A stretch of 46,410 bases of DNA from Alphaproteobacteria bacterium (GCA_947474565.1 CANJIS010000018.1:1-46410); one strand, 5' to 3'. Positions 35,393 through 45,475 are shown, counted from the stretch's first letter. Numbers and translations are program-made. Notes: a model not told the origin generated them from the sequence alone.

Positions 35393-37255
35393 TTACGAGC
35401 CGCCAGAATGGAAGAAATCGTAGATTTTCTTCGCCAATGTTTCCGAAACCCCGGCCACGGATTGCAGATCGGTCAGGCTGGCGGCGGCCACGGCGCGGGC
35501 CGAGCCGAAATGCTGCAACAGCGCGCGTTTGCGGCCAGCGCCAACACCCGTCACTTCGTCCAGGGGATTGGCCCCGATGGCGGCGCTGCGTTTTTTGCGG
35601 TGGGTGCCGATGGCGAAGCGGTGCGCTTCGTCACGCAAGCGTTGCAAATAATAAAGCACCGGACTTTTGAGATCGAGGCGGAACGGGTCCTTGCCCGGGA
35701 TATAGAAATGCTCGCGCCCGGCGTCGCGGTCGGGCCCTTTGGAAATTCCTACCAGCGCTACATCCTCCACGCCCAGATCGGCGAACACCTGGCAGGCGAT
35801 GCTGAGCTGCCCCGGGCCGCCGTCAATCAGCACCAGATCGGGCCGCGCCCATTTCGTATTCTCGATCGGCTCCGCCTCTTCCTTCACCAGCCGCGCAAAG
35901 CGGCGGGTGAGGACTTCGCGCATCATGGCGTAGTCGTCGCCGGGGGTCAGTTCCGAAGATTTGATGTTGAACTTGCGATACTGGCTTTTCTCGAATCCTT
36001 CCGGTCCCGCGACAATGAAGGCGCCCACGGCGTGCGCGCCCTGGATATGAGAATTGTCATAGACCTCGATACGCCGCGGCGGCGCGTCCAGGCCGAAACT
36101 TTCCGCCACGCCTTCCAGCAATTGCAGCTGGGCGCTGTTTTCGGCCATGCGGCGGCCCAATTGTTCGCGGGCATTGGTCAGCGCCCGGTCCATGATCTCG
36201 CGCTTCTCGCCGCGCTGGGGTTTGGAGATTTCAACTTTGTATCCGGCGCGTGAACCCAGCGCCTCGGCCAGCAGCGCCGCATCTTCCACATCCTCCGACA
36301 GAAGTATGAGCTTGGGCGCGGTGCGGTTGTCGTAGAATTGCCCGACAAAGGATTCCACCACTTCCGGCAATTGCATGTCGAACGGCATGCGCGGGAAATA
36401 GGGCCGGTTGCCCCAATTCTGTCCGGCGCGGAAAAAGAACACCTGGATGCAGACCTGGCCGCCTTCGGTATGGGCGGCGAAAAGATCGGCTTCATCGAAG
36501 GTGGAAGGATTGATGCCCTGGCTGGCGTGGATATGGCTCATGGCCTTCAGCCGGTCGCGCAGCTTCGCCGCCGCTTCGAAATCCAATGCCTCGGATTTGG
36601 CAGTCATCTCCTTGACCATCAGATCCTGCACCGCCCGGCTTTTGCCATGCAGGAAATCCGCTGTCTCGGTCACCAGTTCGCCATAAGCGGCTTCGTCCAG
36701 GCGGCCGACGCAAGGCGCGCTGCAGCGCTTGATCTGGTACAGCAGGCACGGCCGGGTGCGCGCCGCGAACACAGAATCCGAGCAGGAACGCAGCAGGAAA
36801 GCGCGCTGCAAGGTGTTGAGCGTGCGAGTGACCGCGCCGGCGCTGGCAAAGGGCCCGAAATAGACACCCTTCTCGCTTTTGGCGCCGCGATGCTTCAGCA
36901 ATTGCGGAAAAGGATGGTCCTGGCGCAGCAGGATGTTGGGGAAGCTTTTGTCGTCGCGATAGGAAACATTGTAGCGCGGCTTGAGCTGCTTGATCAGGTT
37001 GCTTTCCAGCAGCAGCGCCTCGGTTTCCGAAGCGGTAGTGACGAACAGCATCTCGGCGGTTTCCGCCACCATGCGGGTCAGCCGTTCGCTATGGACTTTG
37101 CCGGTGGCATAGGCGCTGACGCGCTTCTTCAGGTTCTTGGCCTTGCCGACATACAGAACGTCGCCCGCCGCATTCATCATGCGATAGACGCCCGGCGCAT
37201 CCGGCAGGGTCTTGAGATAAGACGTGATGAGGTCGGCGCCCTTGAGCGGGGTCAT
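35393..37255 (-). CDS. uvrC: Excinuclease ABC subunit C
   Basis: A 620-residue nucleotide-excision-repair nuclease. The N-terminal GIY-YIG domain has [20 protein letters not shown] (about residues 17-36). A UVR segment lies near [16 protein letters not shown]. The C-terminal RNase H-like nuclease domain has [18 protein letters not shown] and [12 protein letters not shown], and helix-hairpin-helix motifs end the protein ([20 protein letters not shown]). It makes both incisions around a lesion. It follows folB by 12 bases. Confidence 0.95.
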   Translation of the reverse strand: MTPLKGADLITSYLKTLPDAPGVYRMMNAAGDVLYVGKAKNLKKRVSAYATGKVHSERLTRMVAETAEMLFVTTASETEALLLESNLIKQLKPRYNVSYRDDKSFPNILLRQDHPFPQLLKHRGAKSEKGVYFGPFASAGAVTRTLNTLQRAFLLRSCSDSVFAARTRPCLLYQIKRCSAPCVGRLDEAAYGELVTETADFLHGKSRAVQDLMVKEMTAKSEALDFEAAAKLRDRLKAMSHIHASQGINPSTFDEADLFAAHTEGGQVCIQVFFFRAGQNWGNRPYFPRMPFDMQLPEVVESFVGQFYDNRTAPKLILLSEDVEDAALLAEALGSRAGYKVEISKPQRGEKREIMDRALTNAREQLGRRMAENSAQLQLLEGVAESFGLDAPPRRIEVYDNSHIQGAHAVGAFIVAGPEGFEKSQYRKFNIKSSELTPGDDYAMMREVLTRRFARLVKEEAEPIENTKWARPDLVLIDGGPGQLSIACQVFADLGVEDVALVGISKGPDRDAGREHFYIPGKDPFRLDLKSPVLYYLQRLRDEAHRFAIGTHRKKRSAAIGANPLDEVTGVGAGRKRALLQHFGSARAVAAASLTDLQSVAGVSETLAKKIYDFFHSGGS

Positions 37256-37267
37256 ACCGGGAATATA

Positions 37268-37645
37268 TTATCGCGTGCGCTCGATCTCAACGCCTGCGGA
37301 CTCTGCCGCCGACAGGGCGTGGAGCTTTTCTACCCGCACCCGGGCGGTCTTGACCCGGGAATCCTCGAAACAGGTCTTAGCGATGCGCTCTGCCAGGGTT
37401 TCGATCAGGTTCACATGACCCTCGGCGATTATGGCGCGGATCTTTCCTTCGATCACGCCGTAATCCACCACCTTGGCAAGGTCATCGCCCAGATCAGCCA
37501 CGTCTTCCACCGCCATGTCCACATTGATCCGCACCGGCTGCATCTTTCCCACTTCGTGGTGATAGACCCCGATCTGGGCCGGCAGTTCCAGGTTGCGGAT
37601 GAAGACATGGCGGATGGCGTGGCTGGCGCTGGCAAAGCTGGTCAT
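37268..37645 (-). CDS. folB: Dihydroneopterin aldolase
   Basis: A 125-residue enzyme of folate synthesis. The typical features are IGVYHHEVGKMQPVRINVDM near the N-terminus, VVDYGVIEGKIRAIIAEGHVNLIETLAERIA with the catalytic Glu, and a C-terminal VRVEKL strand. The start overlaps the stop of the upstream SDR gene by four bases, which suggests joint work in pterin metabolism. Confidence 0.9.
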   Translation of the reverse strand: MTSFASASHAIRHVFIRNLELPAQIGVYHHEVGKMQPVRINVDMAVEDVADLGDDLAKVVDYGVIEGKIRAIIAEGHVNLIETLAERIAKTCFEDSRVKTARVRVEKLHALSAAESAGVEIERTR

Positions 37646-38394
37646 TCCGTTCCCTGTACATCTGGAGTTTGCCAGATCAAATGCTGGCCGCCATCCACCG
37701 CGATCATTTGGCCGGTGACGGACGGCGCTTCCAGCAGATAGCGGATGGCCGCCGCCACATCCTTCGGTTCGGCGCCCTGCTCCAGCAGCGTCGCTTTGCG
37801 CTGGCGCTCAAAATCTTCTTCCGACTGGCGCGCGTTGCGCATGGTCGGTCCTGGCCCCACGGCATTGACGCGGATATTGGGCGCCATCGCCTGCGCCAGG
37901 GTCGTGGTCAACCAGTAAAGCCCTGCCTTGCTCAGGCTATAGGAAATGAATTGCGGCGTCGGCTTCAGGACGCGCTGGTCGATAATGTTGATGATGTTGC
38001 CGCGTTCGCCCTTGGGAAGTTGCTTGGCGAAAAGCTGTGACAGCAAAAAGGGCGCGCGCAGATTGGCTTCCATATGTGCGTCCCAGCTTCGGCGGCTGGC
38101 GCTTTGCCAATCATCGTTTTCGAACAGGGATGCGGAATTGATCAGGGCGGTGAGCGGCCCGATTTCTTTTGTGACGCGCGCTATCAATCCTGCGGTTTCT
38201 TCTTCATTGGCGAAGTTGGCGGCGAACAGCGCCACCTTGGCGCCTTTGGCGCGGATATCCCTGGCGGTCTCTTCGGCTTCTGTGGCCGAGCCGTGATAAT
38301 GCAGCCCGATGGACCAGCCGGCTTCGGCCAGATCCAGGGCGATGACCCGTCCCAGCCGTTTCGCGGCGCCGGTGATCAGAAGCGTCTTTGTCAT
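37642..38394 (-). CDS. SDR family oxidoreductase, pteridine-reductase-like
   Basis: A 250-residue short-chain dehydrogenase. The cofactor motif TGAAKRLGRVIALDLAEAG, the NSASLF motif and the catalytic YSLSK are present. TGAAKRLG and the lack of an acidic residue after beta-2 (LHYHGS) point to an NADPH-dependent pteridine-reductase-like group. Overlap with folB supports a pterin or folate role, such as dihydromonapterin or dihydrofolate reduction. This is inference from motif and context. It starts 5 bases after cydB. Confidence 0.82.
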   Translation of the reverse strand: MTKTLLITGAAKRLGRVIALDLAEAGWSIGLHYHGSATEAEETARDIRAKGAKVALFAANFANEEETAGLIARVTKEIGPLTALINSASLFENDDWQSASRRSWDAHMEANLRAPFLLSQLFAKQLPKGERGNIINIIDQRVLKPTPQFISYSLSKAGLYWLTTTLAQAMAPNIRVNAVGPGPTMRNARQSEEDFERQRKATLLEQGAEPKDVAAAIRYLLEAPSVTGQMIAVDGGQHLIWQTPDVQGTE

Positions 38395-38398
38395 GAAC

Positions 38399-39406
38399 TC
38401 AGTGATATCCGATTTCGCCCCGAGCCTTGCCGCGGAACACCCAATAAGACCAGGCGGTGTATATCAGGATCACCGGCAGCAGGAACAGCGTTCCCACGCC
38501 CAGGAATATCTGGGTATCTGGCGATGACGCCGCCTGCCACAGCGTATAGTGGTGCGGCACGATCATGGGAAACAGGCTGATGGCGATCCCAAGATAGGAA
38601 AGACTGAACAGGCAGATCGCGTAAAGAAACGGAGTCAGTTCCGCTTTCGGGTTGGCGATGGCGCGCAACTCCAGCACCGCGAAAAGGGCCGTGAGCAAGG
38701 GCACCGGACTCAGGAGCGCGATATTGGGCCATGAGAACCAGCGATGCGCGATATCGCCATCCATCCATGGCGTCCACAGACTGACGATGCCGACGGCTAC
38801 AAGGGTCCCCAGGAAACAGAACCGCGCTTGAGCCCGCGCCTTTTTCTGCAGGTCACCTTCCAGCTTCAGGATCAGCCAGCCCGCGCCCAGCAGGCCATAG
38901 CCCAGCACCAGCGCCAGGCCGGTGAACAAGGAGAAAGGCGTGATGCAGTCGAAGGTGCTGCCGGTGAAATGCCGCCCTTCCACTTGAAAGCCTTGAATGA
39001 AAGCGCCCAGCACCACGCCCTGGGCGAATGTCGCCACCGTCGAGCCATAGCCGAAAGCATGGTCCCAGAAGCCGCGATGCTCCTGGTCGCGGAAATGAAA
39101 TTCAAACGCCGCGCCGCGGAAAATCAGCGCCAGCAGCATGACCAGGATGGGAAAATAAACCGCCGGAATGATGATGGCGAACGCCAGCGGAAACGCCGCC
39201 AGCAATCCCAAGCCGCCCAGCACCAGCCAGGTCTCGTTGCCATCCCAGATCGGCGCGATGGAATTCATCATCAGGGTGCGCGCCTGCCGTGTGGGGGCGA
39301 AATTGTAGAGAATGCCGACACCCAGATCGAAACCATCCAGCAAAACATAGAGGAAGACCGCAAGGCCCAGGATCAGCGTCCAGACCGGCACGAAATCGAA
39401 AATCAT
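38399..39406 (-). CDS. cydB: Cytochrome d ubiquinol oxidase subunit II
   Basis: A 335-residue protein with about eight helices. LYVLLDGFDLGVGIL near the N-terminus and APIWDGNETWLVLGGLGLLAAFP are CydB hallmarks. It is the second subunit of a cytochrome bd-type (probably cyanide-insensitive CioB-like) quinol oxidase, which reduces oxygen at low concentration. Its ATG overlaps the original cydA stop at 39403 (ATGA), which matters for judging the cydA break. Confidence 0.93.
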   Translation of the reverse strand: MIFDFVPVWTLILGLAVFLYVLLDGFDLGVGILYNFAPTRQARTLMMNSIAPIWDGNETWLVLGGLGLLAAFPLAFAIIIPAVYFPILVMLLALIFRGAAFEFHFRDQEHRGFWDHAFGYGSTVATFAQGVVLGAFIQGFQVEGRHFTGSTFDCITPFSLFTGLALVLGYGLLGAGWLILKLEGDLQKKARAQARFCFLGTLVAVGIVSLWTPWMDGDIAHRWFSWPNIALLSPVPLLTALFAVLELRAIANPKAELTPFLYAICLFSLSYLGIAISLFPMIVPHHYTLWQAASSPDTQIFLGVGTLFLLPVILIYTAWSYWVFRGKARGEIGYH

Positions 39407-39525
39407 CGCGTGCCTCCCGCCAATGGCTTGGCCGGGGCATCGTTATGCTGTTTCACGCCACCCTGCACCATGCGCAGCATCACCCACAGGCCGGTCGGAA
39501 ACATCACGGCATAGACCAGAACATA
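39403..39525 (-). pseudogene. Detached C-terminal segment of cydA
   Basis: Reading on through the TGA at 39526-39528 in the cydA frame gives 40 codons that begin YVLVYAVMFPTGLWVMLRMV, the normal last membrane helix of CydA/CioA. They end at a TGA overlapping the cydB ATG. This shows the ancestral cydA frame ran to 39403. Confidence 0.85.
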
Positions 39526-40758
39526 TCACGTCAGAGAGATCAGGACGTCCAGGCCGGTCAGTGACGGTGTGACGGATTGCGCTGTGCGCATCACGCCATA
39601 AACCGTCCAGGGTTGGCGACCGACTTCGGTTGTTGTCCAGCCCGCCACCACGGCGATGAAACCCAGCGGCGAAGCCAGCATCAGGGCGCGCAAATACCAG
39701 GCGCGGTCATAAAGGTGCCTGGAAAATCGCAGCCATAATCCGGCGGCGATCAGCGCGAGCATGAGAAGTCCAATGCCCACCATGATGCGAAAGGCAAAAA
39801 ACGTAATCGCCACCGGGGCCCGGTCCTGGCGCGGAAATTCCTTCAGGCCGGGCACCACGCCATTGGCATCATGGGTGAGGATCAGGCTGCCCAGGTTGGG
39901 CACGTCAATCGCATAGTGATTGGTCTCGGCCTTCTGATCGGGAATGGCGAACAGGGTCAGCGGCGCATGCGCCCCGCGTTCCCAATGCGCTTCAATCGCG
40001 GCCAGCTTGGCGGGCTGGTATTGGAATGTGTTGATGCCGTGCTGGTCGCCCAGGAATATCTGCAGCGGCACCAGCAGGGTCAAAAGCCACAGCGTCACCG
40101 ACAGCATCAGCTTGGCATCGCACACGGATTTCTTCCGCAGCAGCAGATAGGCGGCCACGCCCATCACGACAAAACCGGTGGTGACATAAAAAGCGGTGAC
40201 GGTATGCAGGAAGCGGTAAGGGAACGATGGGTTGAAGATGATCGCCATCCAGCTGGTGGGATGGAAAATGCCGTCTTCGATCCGATAACCCGCCGGGGTC
40301 TGCATCCAGCTATTGGTCACCAGAATCCAGAAGGATGAAAACAGGGTTCCCGCCGCCACCATAAACGCCGCGCCGAAATGCGCCCAGGGCGGCACCAGCT
40401 TGCGCCCGAACAGCAGCACTCCGAGGAAGCCCGCCTCCAACGTGAAAGCCGTCAATCCTTCATAGGCCAGCATGGGTGACAGAATATTGGCCGTGGCGTC
40501 GGAAAATCGGCTCCAATTGGTGCCCAGCTGGAATGGCATCACCACCCCGGAGACGACGCCCATGCCGAAGGCGACTGCGAAAATTCGGGTCCAGAAGGTT
40601 GAGATGCGCAGCCAGCTTTCGCGGCCGGTGAAAAAGAAAACGCCTTCCAGCAGCGCGATATAGGACGCCAGCCCGATGGTCATGGCAGGAAGCAGGATGT
40701 GCCAGGCGATAACCCAGGCAAATTGCAACCGGGACAGGACAAGCGGGTCCAGCGTCAT
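39526..40758 (-). CDS. cydA: Cytochrome d ubiquinol oxidase subunit I, truncated by in-frame TGA
   Basis: 410 residues as read. The haem- and quinol-binding regions are present: the N-terminal WVIAWHILLPAMTIGLASY, GLTAFTLEAGFLGVLLFG, the short Q-loop GDQHGINTFQYQPAKLAAIE and FFAFRIMVGIG. The short Q-loop fits the CioA type. The frame stops at TGA codon 411, before the last membrane helix, whose codons follow intact. The full protein would have about 451 residues. If the stop is real, the oxidase is probably impaired; a sequencing error is possible. Confidence 0.85.
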   Translation of the reverse strand: MTLDPLVLSRLQFAWVIAWHILLPAMTIGLASYIALLEGVFFFTGRESWLRISTFWTRIFAVAFGMGVVSGVVMPFQLGTNWSRFSDATANILSPMLAYEGLTAFTLEAGFLGVLLFGRKLVPPWAHFGAAFMVAAGTLFSSFWILVTNSWMQTPAGYRIEDGIFHPTSWMAIIFNPSFPYRFLHTVTAFYVTTGFVVMGVAAYLLLRKKSVCDAKLMLSVTLWLLTLLVPLQIFLGDQHGINTFQYQPAKLAAIEAHWERGAHAPLTLFAIPDQKAETNHYAIDVPNLGSLILTHDANGVVPGLKEFPRQDRAPVAITFFAFRIMVGIGLLMLALIAAGLWLRFSRHLYDRAWYLRALMLASPLGFIAVVAGWTTTEVGRQPWTVYGVMRTAQSVTPSLTGLDVLISLT

Positions 40759-40805
40759 GCGGCAAGCCTAGCGCAAAGATGCGCCGATAGCTTGGGCAAA
40801 CTGCC

Positions 40806-41825
40806 TCAGGCGATGAAGCCGACCTTCTTCTTCACATCGTCTATGATGGGCGTCGCGATGGCGCGGGCTTTATGGGCACCGGCCTTCAGAATGCGGTCAA
40901 TCTCGGCCGGGTCGGCCAGCAGGCGGCGCATTTCTTTGGCCATCGGTTCCAGCTTGGCCACGGTCAGGTCCGCGAGCTTGTTCTTGAACCCGGAAAATTG
41001 CTGGCCGGCGAATTCGGCGATCACCGCGTCACGGTCCTGATCGGCCAAGGCGGCATAGATGTTGAGAAGATTTTCCGCTTCCGGCCGCTCCTTCAGTTCG
41101 TCTTTGGAGCCAGGCAGCGGATGGGGATCGGTCTTGGCGCGCCGGATCTTGTCGGCAATCGCTTCGGCGGTGTCCGTCAGGTTGATGCGGCTGGCATCGC
41201 TTTCGTCCGACTTGGACATTTTCTTGGTGCCGTCGCGCAAGCTCATCACCCGCGTGCCGGTGCCGGTGATCACCGGTTCGGGCTGAGGAAAGAAATCCGG
41301 CGCGTTGTAATCATTGTTGAACTTGCCGGCGATGTCGCGCGCCAGTTCCAGATGCTGCTTCTGGTCTTCACCCACGGGCACATGGGTGGCTTTGTAAACC
41401 AGAATGTCGGCGGCCATCAGCACGGGATAGGTGTAAAGGCCGACGCTGGACCGTTCCTTGTGCTTGCCGGATTTTTCCTTGAACTGGGTCATGCGATCCA
41501 TCCAGCCCAGCCGCGCCACGCAATTGAAGATCCAGGATAGCTCGGCATGTTCCGGCACCTGGCCCTGGTTGAAGATGGGGGTGCGCGAAACATCCACGCC
41601 GCCGGCGATATAGGCGGCAGCGACTTCGCGGGTGGCGCGCGCCAGTTCTTCGGGCTTGCCGTAACCGGCATCGGCGGTGATGGCGTGCATGTCCACGACA
41701 CAAAACAGGCAGGGCATCTCTTCCTGCATGCGCACCCAGTTCTTCAGCGCGCCCAGGTAATTGCCCAGATGCAACGTGTTGGTGGGCTGCATGCCCGAAA
41801 GAACCAGGGGTTTGTGTGTGCTCAT
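40806..41825 (-). CDS. trpS: Tryptophanyl-tRNA synthetase
   Basis: A 339-residue class I aminoacyl-tRNA synthetase. The HIGH-like motif is in [18 protein letters not shown] (about residues 10-27), and the KMSKS loop is KKMSKSD (about 204-210). The middle part has [30 protein letters not shown]. It charges tRNA-Trp. It lies 34 bases after glnD in the long minus-strand run. Confidence 0.95.
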   Translation of the reverse strand: MSTHKPLVLSGMQPTNTLHLGNYLGALKNWVRMQEEMPCLFCVVDMHAITADAGYGKPEELARATREVAAAYIAGGVDVSRTPIFNQGQVPEHAELSWIFNCVARLGWMDRMTQFKEKSGKHKERSSVGLYTYPVLMAADILVYKATHVPVGEDQKQHLELARDIAGKFNNDYNAPDFFPQPEPVITGTGTRVMSLRDGTKKMSKSDESDASRINLTDTAEAIADKIRRAKTDPHPLPGSKDELKERPEAENLLNIYAALADQDRDAVIAEFAGQQFSGFKNKLADLTVAKLEPMAKEMRRLLADPAEIDRILKAGAHKARAIATPIIDDVKKKVGFIA

Positions 41826-41859
41826 GATGCGGGTTTATGCCCGACCAGACGGCGCAAGC

Positions 41860-44646
41860 CTAGAGGGGAACGGCCTCGGGGCGGCCTTCCAGCGCCTGGT
41901 TTAGGCGCTTTTCGATAGAGGCCAGGCGCTCGGGATGGATGATCTTGTGACCGAAGCCATCGCGCACATAGAAAACGTCGACGGCCTTTTCGCCATAGGT
42001 CGCCACCATCGAGGTGGTGATGGATAGGCCGGATTCGAACAGGGCCTGGGTGACGTCGTACAGCAGGCCGACCCGGTCCAGACATTCCACTTCGACCACG
42101 GTCGCCAGGCGGCTGGCTTCGTTGTCGAACAGAACCTTGGGCCGAACCTTGAAGGCGCTGGCTTTGCTCTTGAGCGGACGGCGCGCCATCAACTCGCGCC
42201 GCGGCCAGATTTCGCCGCGCAGCGTCCGGGTGATGGTCTGGCGCAGCCGCGCCAGGCGTTCGGTATCGCTGAAGGCTTCGCCTTCCGCATCCTGCACCGA
42301 GAAAACGTCCAGCGCGAAGCCGTCGGTGGTGGTGAAGACCTTGGCATCCACGATGGAGCCGCCCGACATGGCGATGGCGCCGGCGAAAGTCGAGAACAGG
42401 CCGGCATGGTCCGGCGTGTAGAGCATGATGTCGGTGACGGCGCGGAATTTGTTGGGCGTAAAGTCCAGCGCGATCAGATCGCCGCTCGCATCGGCCTTGG
42501 CCATGGCGCGGGCGTGGCGTTCATACTCGTCCGGCTCAAACGCCAGCCAGTAATTGTCGTAATTGTGGGTCAGCGCCTTGTCGCGCTGCTGCGGCGTGAA
42601 GTCTGTCAGGCGCTCGCCAAGCCGCCCCTTGGCTTCCAGCACCCGCGCGCTGCGCGCCGAGGCCTGGTCGCCGCCGGTCATCATCTGTTCAGCGGCATAA
42701 TAAAGTTCGCGCAGCAGCTGGCCTTTCCAGCCATTGAACACGCCCGGTCCCACCGCCTTGATATCGGCGACGGTGAGGATCAGCAGAAGCCGCAGCATTT
42801 CCGGCGTTTGCACCTGGGCGACAAAGTCGCGAACCGTTTGGGGATCGGAAAGATCGCGGCGCTGGGCCGTGTCGCTCATCACCAGATGGTTTTTCACCAG
42901 CCAGGCCACGGCCTGGGTATCGGAAGGCGACAGGCCCAGCCGCGGCATCAGGCTGCGGGCGATCTCCGCCCCGACATCGCTGTGGTCACCGGGCAGGCCC
43001 TTGGCCATGTCATGCAGCAGCACGGCGCAATACAGCACCGCGCGCGATTGGATGCGCTTGATGATCTCGGTGGAAAGCGGGTGATCGTCCTTGTTGTCGC
43101 CACGCTCAATCGCGGCCAGGTTGCCCACGGCGCGGATCAGATGCTCGTCCACCGTGTAGTGGTGATACATGTTGAACTGCATCAGTCCCACGGCATGGCC
43201 GAATTCCGGGATAAAGCGTCCCAGCACGCCCGCTTCATTCATCAGCCGCAGCGCCCGCTCCGGGTCGTTGCGCGATGTCAGCATGGACAGGAAGGCGGTG
43301 TTGGCTTCGGGATTTTCCCGCAGCTTGCCGTCAATCAGGTCCAGCGAGCGGGTGATGGTGCGCAGCGCATCGGGGTGAATGTCCACCCGCTTGGCGTCGG
43401 CGGTCTGGAAGATGCGCAGCATGTTCACCGGATCTTTGCGGAAGATACCGGGATCGGCGGTCAACCGGCCATTCTCGACATAGAAATCATCGCCGCTGCT
43501 GCGCGGTTTCAGAAACCCCGGAATGATGCGGGTGAGCGATGGCCGCGTCTTTCTGTGCTGCACTTCCAGCGCGGCGCAGAAAATACGCGTCAGATCGCCG
43601 ACATCCTTGGCGGTGAGAAAGTAGGCGCGCATGAAAGCTTCCACGGCGCGGCGCGGCTTTTCGGGATTGGTATAGCCCATCGCCGCCGCCAGGCCCGGCT
43701 GCACATCGAACGACAGCCGCTCTTCGGCGCGCGCCACCAGGTAGTGCAGATGGACACGCACATTCCATAAGAAGGCTTCCGCCTTCTGGAAAGTTTTGTA
43801 TTCGTCCTTGGTGAAGACGCCATGATCGACCAGGTCGGCGGCGTCGTCGCAATGATAAAGATACTTGCCGATCCAATAGAGGGTTTGCAGGTCACGCAAA
43901 CCGCCCTTGCCCTCCTTGATGTTGGGCTCGACCAGATAACGGCTTTCGCCTTGGCGGGTGTGGCGCTGATCGCGTTCGGCCAACTTGGCCTCGACAAAAT
44001 CCTGACCGCTTCCGGTGGCGACTTCGGTCCAGAACTTCTTGCGCAGCTCGTCATACTGGCCGCGGTCGCCCCACAGATAGCGCGCTTCCAGAATGCCGGT
44101 GCGAATGGTGATGTCCTGTTTGGCTAGGCGCACGCAATCGGCCAGGGAACGGGTGGCATGACCCACCTTCAGCCCCAGGTCCCACAGCATGTAGAGAATG
44201 AATTCAATGATGCTCTCGCCCCATTGCGTCTGCTTGGACGGGCGCACGAACAGAAGATCGACATCTGATCCCGGCGCCAGTTCGCCGCGGCCATATCCGC
44301 CGGTGGCGACCACGGTGATGCGCTCGGCGCTGGTGGGGTTCTCCGCCGGATATACATGGCTGGTGGCGAAGTCATAGATGACCTGGATCACCGCATCCTG
44401 CAGGCCCGACAGGGTCTGGGCTGCGGCAAGACCATGCAGGCCCTGGCCGGTAACGGCGGCTTGCACTGCGTCCCGCCCTTTTTGGAAAGCGGCCTTGATC
44501 AGCCCCAGTCCTTCCTTGCGCAGGGTCAGATTGTCCGGGGCGGAACCGGCCAGCGCCGCCAGCGCGGCGCGCAGCCCGGCGGCGTCGAAGACGTCACCGG
44601 CGACAAGGTTGGGAAGCGGCTTTTCCAGGCCCATGGAAACCATCAT
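41860..44646 (-). CDS. glnD: [Protein-PII] uridylyltransferase / uridylyl-removing enzyme
   Basis: A 928-residue bifunctional nitrogen sensor that adds or removes UMP on PII proteins. The nucleotidyltransferase motif is GGYGRGELAPGSDVDLLFV (about residues 112-130). A central HD domain has LLHDMAKGLPGDHSDVG. Two C-terminal ACT domains (starting near TPDHAGLFSTFAGAIA and CLDRVGLLYDVTQALFESG) would sense glutamine. The length is normal. The secreted-protein gene is divergent from it. Confidence 0.95.
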   Translation of the reverse strand: MMVSMGLEKPLPNLVAGDVFDAAGLRAALAALAGSAPDNLTLRKEGLGLIKAAFQKGRDAVQAAVTGQGLHGLAAAQTLSGLQDAVIQVIYDFATSHVYPAENPTSAERITVVATGGYGRGELAPGSDVDLLFVRPSKQTQWGESIIEFILYMLWDLGLKVGHATRSLADCVRLAKQDITIRTGILEARYLWGDRGQYDELRKKFWTEVATGSGQDFVEAKLAERDQRHTRQGESRYLVEPNIKEGKGGLRDLQTLYWIGKYLYHCDDAADLVDHGVFTKDEYKTFQKAEAFLWNVRVHLHYLVARAEERLSFDVQPGLAAAMGYTNPEKPRRAVEAFMRAYFLTAKDVGDLTRIFCAALEVQHRKTRPSLTRIIPGFLKPRSSGDDFYVENGRLTADPGIFRKDPVNMLRIFQTADAKRVDIHPDALRTITRSLDLIDGKLRENPEANTAFLSMLTSRNDPERALRLMNEAGVLGRFIPEFGHAVGLMQFNMYHHYTVDEHLIRAVGNLAAIERGDNKDDHPLSTEIIKRIQSRAVLYCAVLLHDMAKGLPGDHSDVGAEIARSLMPRLGLSPSDTQAVAWLVKNHLVMSDTAQRRDLSDPQTVRDFVAQVQTPEMLRLLLILTVADIKAVGPGVFNGWKGQLLRELYYAAEQMMTGGDQASARSARVLEAKGRLGERLTDFTPQQRDKALTHNYDNYWLAFEPDEYERHARAMAKADASGDLIALDFTPNKFRAVTDIMLYTPDHAGLFSTFAGAIAMSGGSIVDAKVFTTTDGFALDVFSVQDAEGEAFSDTERLARLRQTITRTLRGEIWPRRELMARRPLKSKASAFKVRPKVLFDNEASRLATVVEVECLDRVGLLYDVTQALFESGLSITTSMVATYGEKAVDVFYVRDGFGHKIIHPERLASIEKRLNQALEGRPEAVPL

Positions 44647-44753
44647 AGGGCCTGACCGCCGTGAAATCAGCCCCTTAACCGTGGCCCGGAATCAATTCCA
44701 GGAACCAGGAAGGCGGTCCAGCGGTTGTAGCCGCAGGGGCAAGAGGAGAGACG

Positions 44754-45194
44754 ATGATGCGGTTATCCATGCTTGTCATTGCGGTTTCGGTCGGCGCCGG
44801 CAGCCTGATGGCTTTGCCTGCATTGGCCGTTCAGGACCAGCCCACCAATCAGAACGGGATCGAGACCGTCTGCACCGGCGTGGGCTCGGCCAAGGACAAT
44901 CCGGCCTGGAGCGGTTACCCCGTCAAGCTCACCTTCTCCAATACGGCTGGCGAAAACGAGGCCATGGAGCATGTTGCCATTTCCCAGGGCGGCAAGGCGG
45001 TGATGGAAACCGATTGCGATGCGCCCTGGCTGCTGATCAAGGCGCCGGCGGGCCAATATGATGTGAAGGCGTCTCTGCCTGGCAGCGGCCGCACCGCGTC
45101 GGCGAATTTCTCCACCAGCGGTTCCAGCGGTCAGAAGACCGTGAACCTCGCATTCCCCGGCGGCAAAGATCAGGCAGCGATGCCCGCCCAGTAG
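44754..45194 (+). CDS. Uncharacterised secreted protein
   Basis: A 146-residue protein with a clear signal peptide (hydrophobic LVIAVSVGAGSLMALPALA, likely cut after ALA near residue 25). The mature part looks like a beta-sandwich. It has two cysteines, in ETVCTG and ETDCDAPW, that could form a disulfide, and APAGQYDVKASLPG near the end resembles carboxypeptidase-regulatory-like folds. I do not recognise a named family. A GAGGAG ribosome site lies upstream of tandem ATGs at 44754 and 44757. It is monocistronic and convergent with the cold-shock gene. Confidence 0.75.
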   Translation: MMRLSMLVIAVSVGAGSLMALPALAVQDQPTNQNGIETVCTGVGSAKDNPAWSGYPVKLTFSNTAGENEAMEHVAISQGGKAVMETDCDAPWLLIKAPAGQYDVKASLPGSGRTASANFSTSGSSGQKTVNLAFPGGKDQAAMPAQ

Positions 45195-45210
45195 CGGTTT
45201 TCCAATTCCC

Positions 45211-45245
45211 AAAAAGAAAGGGCCGGCAGCTTTCGCTACCGGCCC
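45211..45245 (-). terminator. Intrinsic terminator of the cold-shock gene
   Basis: On the minus strand an 11-bp stem GGGCCGGTAGC/GCTGCCGGCCC (one G-U pair) has a GAAA tetraloop and is followed by TTTCTTTTT. It lies 26 bases after the cold-shock stop. On the plus strand the same pair is a mismatch and the T-run is absent, so it acts mainly on the minus strand. Confidence 0.9.
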
Positions 45246-45271
45246 AAACTTTTGGAAACTTCAATACTGTC

Positions 45272-45475
45272 TTAGACAGCCTTGAGGTTCGCAGCCTTGG
45301 CGCCACGAGCGTCTGGCACCACGTCAAACGAGACCTTCTGGCCTTCCGTCAGGCTGCGCAGGCCGGCTGCTTCAACAGCGGTGGCGTGCACGAAAACGTC
45401 CTTGCCGCCGCCTTCCGGAGCGATAAAGCCGAAGCCCTTGGAGGTATTGAAAAACTTCACGGTTCCAATCGTCAT
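45272..45475 (-). CDS. Cold-shock domain protein
   Basis: A 67-residue CspA-family single-stranded nucleic-acid binding protein. RNP1 is KGFGFIAP (about residues 13-20), and RNP2 is DVFVHAT (about 26-32). It acts as an RNA chaperone in the cytoplasm. AGGAA lies 6 bases before the ATG. A long upstream gap leaves room for an extended 5' leader, as is common in cold-inducible csp genes. Confidence 0.94.
   Translation of the reverse strand: MTIGTVKFFNTSKGFGFIAPEGGGKDVFVHATAVEAAGLRSLTEGQKVSFDVVPDARGAKAANLKAV

Noticed and set aside
39526-39528. UGA recoding (selenocysteine or Trp) in cydA
   Set aside because: UGA is a normal stop for many genes here, no selenocysteine insertion element is evident, and the enzyme family does not use selenocysteine.
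40759-40805. An FNR/Anr-type site upstream of cydA
   Set aside because: I looked for TTGAT-N4-ATCAA in the gap before cydA and found nothing close.
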